The notes under the pieces are model-generated. The model searched no databases, was not told where the DNA came from, and worked only from the letters and a program-made list of their open reading frames with translations. Made by a program: the position numbers and the translations under genes. Positions 11,543 to 23,484 of a DNA stretch of 64,000 bases are shown here, in pieces; within the stretch, counting starts at the first letter, position 1; every line of letters begins with the position of its first letter. Source of the stretch: Parascedosporium putredinis (lineage: Eukaryota; Ascomycota; Sordariomycetes; Microascales; Microascaceae); NCBI GenBank assembly GCA_949357655.1, contig CASHTG010000019.1:1-64000 (forward strand), read 5' to 3'.

Positions 11543-12100
11543 GTTGGCGCAGAATGTAGGTGCGGTTGCTCCCCTGTCATCTTTTGGTCCAACAGTCATA
11601 AACCCACCTATATTACAACCCTAAGTGTGTTGGTGCAGAATATAGGTGCTGTTACTCTCCTGTCATCTTTTGGTCCAACAGTCATAAACCTACCTATATT
11701 ACAACCCTAAGTGTGTTGGTGCAGAATATAGGTGCTGTTGCTCCCCTGTCATCTTTTAGTCCAACAGTTATAAACCCACCTATATTACAACCCTAAGTGT
11801 GTTGGTGCAGAATGTAGGTGCGGTTGCTCCCCTGTCATCTTTTGGTCCAACAGTCATAAACCCACCTATATTACAACCCTAAGTGTGTTGGTGCAGAATG
11901 TAGGTGCGGTTGCTCCCCTGTCATCTTTTGGTCCAACAGTCATAAACCCACCTATATTACAACCCTAAGTGTGTTGGTGCAGAATATAGGTGCTGTTGCT
12001 CCCTGTCATCTTTTGGTCCAACAGTTATAAACCCACCTATATTACAACCCTAAGTGTGTTGGTGTAGAATATAGGTGCTGTTGCTTCCCTGTCTTTTTAG
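11543..12100. repeat. 86-bp tandem array, six full units plus a partial
   Basis: Units start at 11543, 11629, 11715, 11801, 11887, 11973 and 12058 (partial); the period is exactly 86 except one of 85. Each unit begins gttggtgcagaat(a/g)taggtg and ends acaaccctaagtgt. Within a unit, aatataggtg and cacctatatt are inverted repeats, as are gttg and caac segments, so each unit can fold into a hairpin. Each unit also carries one CCCTAA. After the last unit, 12133-12172 contains an inverted copy of the unit start. Confidence 0.95.
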
Positions 12101-12175
12101 TCGTCTAACAGTCATCTAGGTATAGTATCGTAAAATATAGGTGCTGTTAGACTAAAAAATGATAGGGAGCGTTCC

Positions 12176-12510
12176 TTAGCATTTTTCGCCTAATTACATA
12201 TAGCCGAAAGAATAAGATTATCGTGTGGTAAATCAGCTATTGTAAAATAGGGAAAGGTCAGTGGAGAGTAGAAAGGATAATATCCTATAAAATGATAATG
12301 ACTTTATAAGGCTTTAGATTATTGGTTAATTAAATATTATCAAATTAAAAAACGAATGTTTACTTAAACTGATAGTGCTGACCTCGGTTAACACGATAGA
12401 CTCACTGAGTACCTTGGTAAATGCTTCCTACATTTATTTAGAGCGGGAGCTAACATTACCCCCACTAAGATCTGACCTAATATAAATATATAAGACTCGG
12501 GGAGTCCCAC
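12176..12510. other. AT-rich spacer
   Basis: No gene. AT-rich sequence leading into the promoter of the small gene at 12771. Confidence 0.4.
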
Positions 12511-12543
12511 CTTCTTCTCTTCTCTTCTCTTCTCTTCTCTTCT
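12511..12543 (+). promoter_or_regulatory. (TCTTC)n pyrimidine tract upstream of the 12771 gene
   Basis: About six tandem tcttc pentamers on the coding strand, followed by a pyrimidine-rich leader to 12600. CT-rich tracts just before the transcript start are common in filamentous fungal promoters. No other element is distinguishable. Confidence 0.45.
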
Positions 12544-12770
12544 ATTCAATCTCAAACCTCAACTCTTCTTCTGCTTAGGATTATATATTTACATTTACAT
12601 CCCCGATATGATATTCTAACATGACTTTAGCAACCCTATACTGCTCCCTATTACTTTCAATTTTCTCTAAGCTCTCTGCTAGCAAACAATCACTTCCCTA
12701 TTATCTTCTTTTGTCCACAGTTTCTCTACCTTCTATCTACGGTTTCTCCACCTTCCATCTACAAACCCAA

Positions 12771-13294
12771 ATGAGCGACGAATCACAGCACGGCTTCTCG
12801 TGCCCTACAAACCCTCCTCTATCGGTGACAGATAGAACAGAATTCGGTGAAAGAGGATGCCTTATCTACGGCTATCCTTCGAGTGGCGGGGTTCTCATTA
12901 AAGAGGCCAATCTCCTTGACATGCTTTTCCTATCGCTTGCCCGCTCCCAAGCATCGCATCGCGCATCCAGCCCGGACGAAGAGGACACATTCTGCAACCT
13001 GATGCGACGCACTGGTGCGACACTATGGCCGAGTAAAGAGGACTGGATCGATGTAGAGCTAGGGATAAGGGATGCGACAGAAGAAGAAAAAAGGTAGTAG
13101 TGTTTGGTTGGCCGATGGATGGGGTTGGTGTGTGGGTATTGCGGTTTACGAGTGCCAGGCAACTGCCGAGAGACTTTGGGAGAATCGCCTTCGCAATGAA
13201 TATGGAGGAGAAGATACGTATTATGAAAGAGTATGGCGCTACATTTGTCGAAGATGTTACCCAGGTAGATGAACTTAAGATAGAAAAAGCATAG
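12771..13294 (+). CDS. Small conserved hypothetical protein, frameshifted
   Basis: Function unknown. From ATG 12771 the frame reads MSDESQHGFSC, then TEFGERGCLIYGYPSSGGV, DTFCNLMRRTGATLWPS and ends in EEEK. The continuation WPMDGVGVWVL, PRDFGRIAFAMNMEEKIRIM and YGATFVEDVTQVDELK lies in another frame (13100-13294). A run of six A at 13087-13092 is the switch point; one extra A gives a single frame of about 174 aa. The second half reads like a fungal family of small cytosolic proteins with a repeated (Y/F)GWP motif. I chose 12771 over the in-frame ATG at 12621 because the stretch between them looks like a pyrimidine-rich leader. It is either an assembly error or a very young pseudogene. Confidence 0.6.
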
Positions 13295-13689
13295 TAAACT
13301 ATCTAGTCTCCACTATCTTTTAGTATATACTAAACTTTATTATACTAAAAGCACCCAGGAGCTATAACTAGGCTTATTATAGCTGCTATAGCTGTCTACT
13401 ATTGCTGGCTAGATACTGTTATGGCCAGCCTAAGAAGCAAGCAAAAGCGGACAAAAGTGGTAGAATTAGCTAGACTACGGAAGCAGCCCGCTAATTCAGG
13501 AACGGCAGCACTATAAAGGTCGGTCGCCGACCGGTCACGACCTAAGATAGAGATCATAAGTAAGAGTATAAACGAAGCATATAACCTAGGCCTAGAGCCT
13601 AGGTAAATACCTTATAACAGGAGTAGCTGAATACCTATACTATAGCTAGAGGTATATAGAATTATTACAACTTTGCTAGGGTGTAATGG

Positions 13690-14800
13690 GATAATTCGGA
13701 AGACCCGGCAGCACCGCTCTCGGTCGGCCCAGCCCGCGCTGTGTGCCTACGCCGAGCGCACTCATTACTACGAGGATTACCCGAGTCACTGAGAACTAAG
13801 AGAGCTGGGGTAAGACCGAGACTTGAGCTCAGCTCCGGCGAAGGGCCGGAGAGGGTTTAGAAACGAGTTAGCGATCTATTAGGTAAGGCTAGAGGGTAGT
13901 AACCGAATATAAAAGAAGAGGTAGTAGAGGTAGAGCCGAAGAGAAAAGAAGGCTCTATAAACTGAAGTCTATACTCGCGATTCAGCGAACCCACACTGGA
14001 TCCTTATAAGGGGATGTGCAGGGCACACTTAAGCGGAGATGGGGGATCACGGAATGGGCATGGAGAGAGTTCTGTGTGGGTTCGCTGAATCGCGAGTATA
14101 GACTTCAGCTTGCAGAGCCTTCCTTTTGTTCTAGCTCTACGATTTATGCCTCTCCTTTTATATTACGTTTCTACCCTCTAGATGATATCTGTCCAGATCT
14201 TAGATCGCCGACTGGCTCAAAAACCTCTCCGGTCCCTTACCGGAGCTAGGTCCAAGTCTGAGATATTGGTCTTAGACCAGCTTCCTTGGTTGCTGGCCAC
14301 TCGGGTACTCTTCGCAATATTGGGTGCGCTTGGAGTGGGTTCGGGGTGCGGGCTGGGGTCGCCGTTGGCCGGCTCCGCCCCGGGTCCCGACTTATTCCTT
14401 TACAATTCTCTCCGTGCCTTTTCCTGTGATTGCCTATCTCCGCTTAAGTGTGCGCTGCACATCCCCTTATAAGACTGCTTAGCGTGGGTTTATAGAATCG
14501 AGAGTTACACTTAAGCTTATAACCTCCTTTCTTTTCTAAGGACTATATACTTGATCCCCTTCCCTTATAACTAGATTCCATTTAATTTTTCCTATCTTTC
14601 TAGGCTACTAGCCCGTCTCTAAGACCTTTCTAGCCCGTTGCGAGAGCTGAGTGAGGTCTGAGATGTTGATCTTAACTTAGTCTACCTTAGCCTTAGTCTA
14701 GTTAGGTGATCCTCGCTTGATAGGTTTGCGTATAGAGTAAATATGGAGTAAGGACGAGGAGCGACCCCGTTGCTCCTCGTCGCCCCTACCCCTAGTATTC
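13690..14800. repeat. Three-copy inverted/direct repeat cluster (MITE-like)
   Basis: Three diverged copies of one ~300-400 bp sequence. Copy 1 (about 13690-13996) is inverted relative to copy 2 (14074-14435) and copy 3 (about 14476-14800). The inner ends of copies 1 and 2 are a perfect 35-bp inverted repeat (13962-13996 and 14074-14108). A second inverted pair, 14003-14040 and 14436-14473, matches at 37 of 38 bases and lies just outside the ends of copy 2. The terminal sequence (ctatactcgcgattcagcga) is reminiscent of pogo-like Tc1/mariner ends, but no transposase frame exists, so a non-autonomous element is the best guess. Confidence 0.75.
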
Positions 14801-17517
14801 CTCTATACCTTCACCACCGTACCACTTAGTTCAGTCCGTTTTCTATCACTAAATCTCCTAATAAGGATATATCAAAGAAGTACTATATTACGACTAATAT
14901 GTTTAATATTATATAAAATTAAAAATATATAATATATCAGGTAAAATGAGAAAATATATAGGCGGAATGCCACCCTCCTAGAACCTCGCGTAAACTTTAT
15001 ATAAGCCGATTAGCTAGAGATATATATGGGAAATAGGATCACCGGAAACGGATGAAGAAGGGATCCTAAAATAAGAGAAAAGTGATGATCATGAAAGGAG
15101 GAAATAGTTCCTAGAAGGGGAACCGTTTCCTATCTAAATAGGTGTGTGTGGGTCGTCCTGATCGGGGGCACCGCGAGCGGCGATGCTCCAGTCAGCCCTC
15201 CCGCCAACAATATATATTAAATGGAAGGATACCACTAGATTAGTAGTTCTAGATACATCATATAAACATCCTAGAAATATCATATATAAAAGTGGTAGAA
15301 ATTACCCTATAGAAGCGGATCTATTAGAAGGATCTAAGTAGCTAATATAGATATTGTCCAATTTGTTTGATATTATATACTCTAAATAGTCTAATCCTTA
15401 AATAAAGAGGCCTTCATCTTGCCTCACTTTCCTCGAGCTGCGTCGCGCGACGAACGGCATGCCTTTGCCGCACACAACATTCCACAATACTAATGATGAA
15501 AATTATAACGCGGAACGCACTATGAGCGGTTATTAGGCGATAATCTATAAGATTAGGATAATAAGTATACTAGTTTTTCAGCACTTACATCATAGTGAGG
15601 GTTAGATATACTGTTATGAGGAGGGTATACTGCTCATTTATATCTAAGCTAGAGTATCCCGGTCTGTTTAGATTGCTTAACCCTTGACCAACATTATATA
15701 GTAAGCTACCAGCTAAGAGTCCTAGCACGATAATATCTAGTATAGGGACGCATGGTAAGGGGACGCGACGGAGTTGATGCCTTCGATAATAGAAGTCTAG
15801 ATGCTGGCTGAGATCGAGTATTACAGCACAAACAACCTAAACCAAGGCGGAAAGGTTAGCTATATATAGTCAAATTATCAGGTTCGGGATCAAGCAGCTA
15901 GAGAACCCGCTTACCCCTGCATACTGAACACCATTTGTGTAGTCTAGGGCTACACTACCGTATACTAGGAGGACTAGAACAGCAAGATCAAACCAAAATG
16001 ATACCCCTCTATAAACGAGTCGAGAAATGCTTGCACATTTGTCCCAGCGCATCGTAGGAATGCTGTGCTTAAAACTTATGAAGTATGTAAAGAATACTCG
16101 ATGGCGCCTAGGTGTTAGACTTGAAGTAGGGTTCGAACTCAATTGCGTCCATAAAGTTGGGGTCGGGTATAGGCTATATATGCTGACAACACTTCAAGCG
16201 TGCGGGGAATCGCGCAACGTTCCACAAAGCGAATAATACACACTGTTCACCTAGGTCCTTCGAAACAAGGCTTGTTACATGGTATTTCGCCTTTATTAAG
16301 TCGGGCGAGGCTTTGAAACGGGCAGTAGTAATTATAGGCCACGATTAGCGAGAATATTAATTCCCTCAGCTGTACGCAATGCTACACGATAACTAAAAGA
16401 TAAGCTTAGGTCATAAGGCGCCTACTATATTTATTTGAGTAGGGTGATCACATAAATGATTAGTAAATTTCTATGACCTCCCTTCTTCGCCGGGATTGGC
16501 CCTGGATACGATTTTGTACCTTGAAGCGGTTAAGGTTTCGCGGGTTGGTTCCTAGGTGCATGTATGAACCGGCTGATAAATGAGGTTCAAACGGCTCCGC
16601 GTCAATTGCGCGTTGGCGGACGAAAGGAAGCATGTCATTAGGTCTCCGCTCACCTATTTTATATCTATAAACGTTTTACTATAGCCCTCAATCAAGTCTT
16701 ACAGCCCGTTTTCGTAGCGATCATGAGTTAGTGGGCGAATAGAGGCTGTTAACCGACCTTTAACCGAAGGTAGCTTAGATTTACACTACAGTTTCTCTAG
16801 AAGTTAAGAGTGTCGATGAGATTAGTATAGTACCTGTCGGGCTCGGCAAAATTTTTAAGCAGTTGGTTCGCTTAAAAAGGCACGTTGCTTTTCCTTTCCC
16901 GGTCATTCGATCCTCCTAGAATAGTAGATATAGGACTAACCAACAGATTAGCTAATAGATAAACCAACAGACTAACTAATAGACTAACCGGCAGACTAAC
17001 TAATAATAGAACAACTTCAACGTGGTGATAGGTTCTGTGTTACCGTGTAGATGAACGGACTACTTCGTATACTAATAACCAGATCTTGCGCCGGGTCGTG
17101 GTGTCATGATATAATGACGTCCACACAAATCTAGGGCAGGTAATGGATAAGGCAGACGAACACAGCCATGCTAACATGAAACAGCATAATAGCAATATAA
17201 GCGGAGGCATGTTATATTATGCTAATATGCTTCTAATGCGGTAGAAAAGTAAAGCTGCGGTACCTAAGGTATATTTTTCCTGACGAGAATGACGATTTTA
17301 TCTTATAACAGCTTGCTAGTATATCCTAGAGATTCTAACCGGCCCTAGAGGTGGTCATAGGATATAAGAGAGGTTCGATATATAGGATCGATCTAGCTTA
17401 AGTATATAGCTGAGTCTATCCCTTAGCAAAGGAGAAATCTCTGGCTTAAATCTGTCGTGATATATAGGTGCATTATATGAGAAGCCCTACTTAGTACCTC
17501 TCGGTGAAAACGGCAAA
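14801..17517. other. Gene-poor, partly AT-rich DNA
   Basis: No gene recognised on either strand; the longest ORFs are under 100 codons and resemble nothing. AT-rich, stop-dense blocks occur at about 14860-15000 and 15220-15420. The composition fits old RIP-affected sequence with patches of less decayed DNA. Confidence 0.5.
16933..17009. repeat. Short tandem repeat, ~25-bp period, three units
   Basis: Three imperfect copies of a unit of the form (g)actaaccaacagactaacta, at about 16933, 16958 and 16982. A small minisatellite in non-coding DNA. Confidence 0.7.
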
Positions 17518-19960
17518 TTGATCTCTAGACTCACTTCCAGGTGTTATTCGAGCTGGATCATCTTACTCTTGCTCTCTTTAACACTTCCCGGCCTTTCGTT
17601 CTCTACCAACCTTAGTTTGCGAGAAATCCCAACCTATTCGACGAACACTTCTTGTTTCCTACCACGGCTTAGTAGGGCTACCCCCACGGATATAGAGAAC
17701 GCCCGAGTAATCGTCAATGACGTGTTGCGTGAAGTTGCGAGGCGGAATAAGGCGCGTCTTGACAACCCAGTTCGAAACAACATAGTCTCAAGCCTGGGAC
17801 GCGTGTGAACGGAGACGCTGTGATCAAATATCGCAGGGACTTATCAAGCGGTCCTCTCCTCCTTGACATTACATAAGAGATTGCAGATGCTGCCGCACTT
17901 GTCGCCGAGGCGGACGCCTACGCTAAAAATAGCGGCTCGGCGCTGTTACATCAGGGCCGCAAGCGGGCCGGATACTGGATGGAAGACATTGATCATAAAT
18001 GAACGTGGCCTTTCAGGAAAGACGATAATTATCAGCTATGTTAAGGTGGTAAAGTGGCGCCATTCTTTGGTTCCCTATAGAAGATCTCTGCTATGAAAGT
18101 AATACTGATATAAGATGCTTGCTAGGTTTTTCGAAACGTCAAAGAATTCGGCGCTGTTGGTGATGGTGTCACGGTAGGCCCTTACACAGACTTTGTCTCT
18201 TAGCTTTACTTCGCCCGTGCCGATAAAGAGGCGCTGACTTCACCTGAGTGATAGGATGACACTGTCGCTATTAGAAGTGCTATCAATTCCACCCAGAGCA
18301 GGGGTGCGCTGAGGGGTGCAATGGTTCAACTGTTTCAAATGCAATAGTCTATTTCCCCTCCGGTATGTCACTGGGATAACAATCTTACTTCAGTCACTTG
18401 GCAAAACCCGTTACTGACATTAATTCAGGCACATACCTAGTTTCTAGCACTATCTATGCTTCATTCGGTACACAGATGATTGGCGATGCACGTATGATAT
18501 GTGTTAATGTCGATAGACGCTCATCTGACCTGGTGATAGCCTAATAACCGTCCCACTATCAAAAGAGCTAAGTCTTTTATTAACCTTAGAGTATTCGCAA
18601 CTGATGAGTATGTTGAGAGTGGCGGGACAGGGCGGAATTTGGTATCTGTAAGTCCGCGCTGGACAAAAGTTAGGATCTCTTAGGAATATTAACATATCTT
18701 TTCGGATGGTGGCAATCAACAGTCCACCGCTCAGCGACTAACCTACAAGAACTGTGTAACTGCTGTCCAACTTTCCTGGGACTGGGGATAGGTAAGTATC
18801 CTAACGCTAGAGATGGCGCTTTGTCACCCCTGTCGACTGTGGAGTTTATATCGCTAGTGATAGTTAATTGATAAAGAGTTTCTAGAGCAGGAAAAACATA
18901 GATATCTCTAGATGCATAACTGTATTCAACCTCACCTCTAATGATAATGAACAACAACACTATACCGGCTCGATTTTACTCCTAGATTCCAAATTCACAG
19001 ACACTCAGACAGCGATCTTTACCTTCCCTACTATAAAAGACCTAGCGCAAGGAACTATAGGGATCACTCTTGATAATATAGCATTCTCTAATGTGAAGAA
19101 TGCGGTCGTAGACACTGACGGTAAGCCCTATCTCTTGGCCAACGTTGGCAGCATCGACACTTGGTTCTTAGGACCCATCAATTTAGACGGACGGGTACGA
19201 GGAGACTCACTTTCCATGACGTTTACTACGATCCGTGAGGAATCTCTCCTTAGATCTTTAGTTCCAGGCTTTCCGAAGAAACCATACTTAGAAAGGGAAA
19301 GACCCCAATACGAACACGAAGAAGCAGCTTCCTTCGTACATATAAAAGACTATGCTATAGGTACTTCCTCTAAATAGGGACTTTTGTATTTTGTCTAGAG
19401 TTCTAACAGGATGCTAGGTGATGGTGTGGCTGATAACACGGCCGCTTTTCAGAGGGCTCTCGATGATAACGGAGGCTTAAAAATCATCCTTGTCGACGCC
19501 GGCTTTTATTTACTTAAGAATACTATTCATATTCCTCCAGGTTCTAGGATTGTGGGGAGGCATGGCCTCAGCTTGTTGCTTCAGGAGAAAAGTTCAATGA
19601 CACATCGTAAGTGGGACCATTCCAGGACGAGCTCACTCGACAATATATTTTTAAGCTGTATTGCTAAATCTTTGGCTAAAAAGCATCCTTTACGATATAG
19701 AAGTGGTTCTAGAGCGCCGCGAAGCGCCAAGATACTACAGCACATCGGTGGCAGAACATATATACCTAGCCGCCTAATCGGGGCTTCAAGCACCCTTTCG
19801 TTTCTGAATGAGATAGTAATACTGCTGGAGGTCAATCGGCCTATTTGGCGCATTATCTCCCTGGAAGTTACCTGTTCCCTTGCCGCAGAAGTGCAGCTTC
19901 CAAGCTATTCACAAGGGAAAAGAGAGGGGTTAGCACTTTTCTCCACTTGTTCTAACGAAG
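17518..19960 (+). pseudogene. GH55 exo-beta-1,3-glucanase pseudogene
   Basis: Remnant of a secreted family 55 exo-beta-1,3-glucanase (double beta-helix, pectate-lyase-like; fungal cell-wall or laminarin degradation). A signal-like N-terminus lacks its ATG (TTG at 17518). Family blocks follow in order but in different frames: AALVAEADAY and AGYWMEDIDHK (~17880-18000), FGAVGDGVT (~18155), DDTVAIRSAI (~18257), VYFPSG/TYLVSSTIYASFG spanning an intron at about 18364-18427, NQQSTAQRLTYKNC and QLSWDWG (~18712-18790), LLLDSKFTDTQTAIFTFP, VVDTDGKPYLLANVGSIDTW (~19100), RERPQYEHEEAASFVHIKDY, DNTAAFQRALDDNGGLKI and HIPPGSRIVG (~19560). At least four stops or frameshifts are present, including loss of the Trp after WDWG and TGA after DIDHK. 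Downstream it decays up to the 3' end of the oxygenase gene. Confidence 0.88.
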
Positions 19961-22900
19961 CGTAGACTAGACTTACTACTAGCATCGAAGGCAAGGTAGG
20001 ACCAGCTATCGTTGAGGTATGCCTTTTCTGTCCCCACACTGATAGTCCTAACCTCTCCCATCTTACCCTGAGCAGGGCGGAGGTCTTTGAGGCCGGCAAC
20101 CAGCTTAATGAGCCCGGTAATGAACGAGAGTGCAATGTCCTTGGCAAAACACTCATGCTGCCCGTGGCTGAAAGGCGATATAGCCTCCACCTTGCGCTTT
20201 GGGTCGAATTTGGTGGCATCACTAACTTCAGCCGGGTTACGTCCAGCCTCACCCTATAAACATGGTTAGTAAACCGTGTGCTAGCAGAGGAGGAGAAGTT
20301 ATAGAACTGCGAGACTCCTTGCACTTACCATAAGGAAGACGACTGGTGTACCAGGTTGGATAACTTTCCCATCGATCTCCGTTTGCTTAATAGCCACACG
20401 GACGTTCCGCTGGTTGCTAGTGAGACGTAGAGCTTCGATGACATAGGCATGGATGTTAGCTGTGTCGCTCTTCGCAGCAAAGTTCTGTACCTGTGCCCAG
20501 ATGGTGGCATTCTCCTTCTTCAAGAAGAAATCGAGTACCTCGTAAAACTAAAAATTGATGGTCAGCGGTCTCGTTCATCAATCCAAAAGGGACCCTTACT
20601 GCTGTGATGGGCACACCAGTCCCTCCGAACGAGGTCAGCCACAGGTTATCAACAACTCTATCAGCAGAGTCTCCTTGAGCTAACAGGTTTTCCACGAGCT
20701 TGAGTCCACACCATCGCAACGAATCCTTCTTGATATGCTGCCTAGACCCAACTAGATTCGAGATGGTAGTTGCGATTCCGAAACCAAAACCCTTGCTAGT
20801 AGTCACCTCATTGACGAGCCGACGTGTAGATTCGGAAATCGCCTTCACGCCCTCCTGGGCCCGACGGCGGCGTGTCCATGCCTGTGCAGGATCGGTGTTG
20901 TTCACGCCCCAGATACGGATATTCAGTAGATGTCTATATAACTCGGCCGTGCCAAATTGGCCATCCGGATTTTCATCTGTCCGCAGATCGAAGTAGAACA
21001 AATCGGCGAGCAGTTGCGTATTAAGTGGAATAGCAACGTCACGGATAATGTCAATCTGGTGGAGCCCTTGAGAGAGCTTGAACGTCTCCTTCTCGATGAG
21101 CTTGGCCCCGACATTGTCAATGAATTTGTGCAGGGCTGTATGCAAATTAGGAATCTTTTGCACGGCCTTTAGCATACTTTCTCGATGGGCAACATGTGTG
21201 GGTCCATCACCAGAAAGCATGAACCAACTATAGTCCTTCTTTCCAGGAAATAGAGCATTGATTCCCGCGAGCCATGGGGCAGCGAAGGTATCAGGGTTTG
21301 ACAAGGCTTTCTTAGCCGTCGCATTCGAAGTCACGATGATAGGTTGCTTTGGTGGCTTTGGATCATCAACGGTGAACTGGTCAATGGTCCCCAGCTTCTT
21401 AGCGATCTGTATATTCGCCTTTTTAGTGTACATGGGCTGCATGACGGCGACGGAGTTGAACGGGAACCAGCCTGGAAGGCCACGCTGGATAAGTTTGTAT
21501 AGCATGGACCCCCTAGAGTCTTGGGATCCTGTTTGACTTCGTTGAAGCCCCACGCCGTGAGGTTGGCAATGTTGTAGTCTAGTGTATTGAACCTGTCAGA
21601 TCGCACAAGGGTAATCGCGTCTGAGAGGACAGCTCGGCCGAGCGAATAGGTAGGGCAAATGCCACTTCCGGCGCTGCGAACGGGCTTGAAGTTCTCAATC
21701 ATAAGGCCAGGGTAAAGCTCGACCATGTCCGGATCGGTGTACAGTCTCTCAAGGATATCCGCAATCTCAGGGTTCTTGTTAATATCCGTGAATTTCTCGT
21801 GCCTCTTGAGCCCAAAGAAGGTGCGGAACTCGTTAAGTGACCCCACTTGCCACCTACGGGCTTGATTGATAGCGAGGACCTCGACAATTTTAAGGGCTTT
21901 GGGAATTGTGCGGGAGCCAAACACACCCGCCGGATCTTCCATGGCCTCCTTTAGGATATTCACAAGGTCATCATTCTTAAAGGTGCCGTCAGCCTGACGT
22001 TTGAGGCCATCAAAGGTCCGTTGGCTCGGATCCTTGGGAATGCCCTTCTCAAAGTCTTGCAGAGCCTCACCGAGCTCCCTCATGCTAACCTGATCCAGAT
22101 TTTCGGCTGTGCGGTTTGGGAACAGTTTGAGGAAAAAGTCGTTGATCCATCGCTCGTCTTTCTTAGAGATGCAAGAGTGGAATCGATAGAGCAGGTTAAA
22201 CTCAACGCTGACCTGGTTGCCAACCCCCGCGGCGTGCCTTCGCCGTCAAATTGCTTTCCTATATCCACACGTGGGTCAAGGGTCCAATCGCTGCTGGTGG
22301 AGTGGGTGTTGGTGATTGCTCGTAGATAGTCGTGTAAACAAATGTTGATATACATGCCACCGACAATAAGGCGAGCCGTATTAAAAGATCATGGTCCTGC
22401 TTAGCTAGAGCACGCGCACGATCTTCTTCACTCGCCTCAGGGCCGCATGCTAAGGTAAATCGGCCATTCTCATTGATCTTGAGCAATATATCGGCAACAT
22501 AGTTGTGGAACCTGCTGTATAGCACCAGCATGACGTTCACACCAGCCGGCTGTCCCAACAGACGCTTCTCGTGAAAGGTGTCAGGTTTGAGCCGGCCCTC
22601 CTTCATCGTGCGAATCTCAAGCTGGTCTTTGAGGGACGAGCCGTACAGAGGCGCGAGGTCAAGATAGGACGAGGTGTCCGACTTGTTCATGTCGGTACGG
22701 CTTGTTCTGAAAATGTCATGGATGATGATCGAAGCATGGTAGAAGAACATCGACGAGATGCCTGCTTCGTTGTCCTTGAAGTTTACGTCGTCTCGAGCCA
22801 TGAGCAAGTCGAAGAGGAGGCTAGCATCCGGCTTGGCTCCGTGAAGGGCCTTGTCGGCCCTGACTGTTTTGGCATACGGTGTGCCGGCCCGTCCGAGATT

Positions 22901-23484
22901 AGGCTCAAGAATGTTGTTGCAACTCCCGTCAGGCATGCGGTACTGGTGCATGCCATCCGGAGCTTGGGGATCTTTTCGCGAAGTGTAACACTGGTCCCGG
23001 GCACCTGAAATTCGATGGTGTCGTAATCCGGGGCACCGGCTATCGCAGAGGTGTTTTGAGGATTCACCACCTCATACTTGACATTCCCGCCAACGTAGGT
23101 GAGCGGCGGATGTTGGAGGGTATCCCAAAGCGTATCGATCAGTTTGTTCGTGAGCTGTGTTCGAATCTTAGCAGTAGAGGGCAGCGCTGTAAGAATCCCA
23201 ATCAAAAGCTCGGAGGTCCTGCTTGTCGGTTAGAGCTCCACTTCAAAACTGTCCTTCGTAAACTGAGTCACTTACCCTTTCTTATCATCAATCGGCTTGC
23301 CCTTTTCAAGGAGCATGCTCTTGAGTAGAGACGCTAACTCTATCGGGGTCACCTGGCTGCGAACCCCTGCGTAATCCTTCACAAGCTGTGTGGCTAAAGC
23401 AATGGGATCACTGAGGAAGTCGGTCGAGTCATTCTGCGACGACCCGTATGCCTCACCAGCCTGAAACTTCTCGTTGAAAGACAT
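19930..23484 (-). CDS. Psi-producing oxygenase (fatty-acid dioxygenase / P450 fusion)
   Basis: A Ppo/linoleate diol synthase: an N-terminal haem peroxidase-type dioxygenase makes a fatty-acid hydroperoxide and a C-terminal P450-like domain isomerises it, giving oxylipins that control sporulation. Exons 23484-23276, 23218-20600, 20547-20329, 20253-19930; introns 57, 52 and 75 nt with good sites. Dioxygenase landmarks: FFYHASIIIHDIFRT (distal His), TSSYLDLAPLYGS, YSRFHNY, and YRFH (22188-22177; catalytic Tyr and proximal His). P450: IHAYVIEALRLTSNQRNVRV and PFSHGQHECFAKD with the thiolate Cys kept, which favours a diol-synthase type over 10-DOX types lacking it. Four single-base losses, at 22973-22976, 22383-22386, 22224-22228 and 21509-21513, all in 4- to 5-base homopolymers, break the frame; correcting each gives family-like sequence throughout. 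Probably functional if those are sequencing errors. Confidence 0.9.

Noticed and set aside
11543..12100. CRISPR-like array
   Set aside because: Units are contiguous 86-bp tandem repeats with no variable spacers, in a eukaryotic chromosome.
16126..16145. tRNA-like T-arm sequence (gggttcgaactc)
   Set aside because: The flanking bases do not form a T stem or cloverleaf; no acceptor stem or anticodon arm found.
22571..23008. 145-codon plus-strand ORF
   Set aside because: Antisense to the oxygenase dioxygenase domain.
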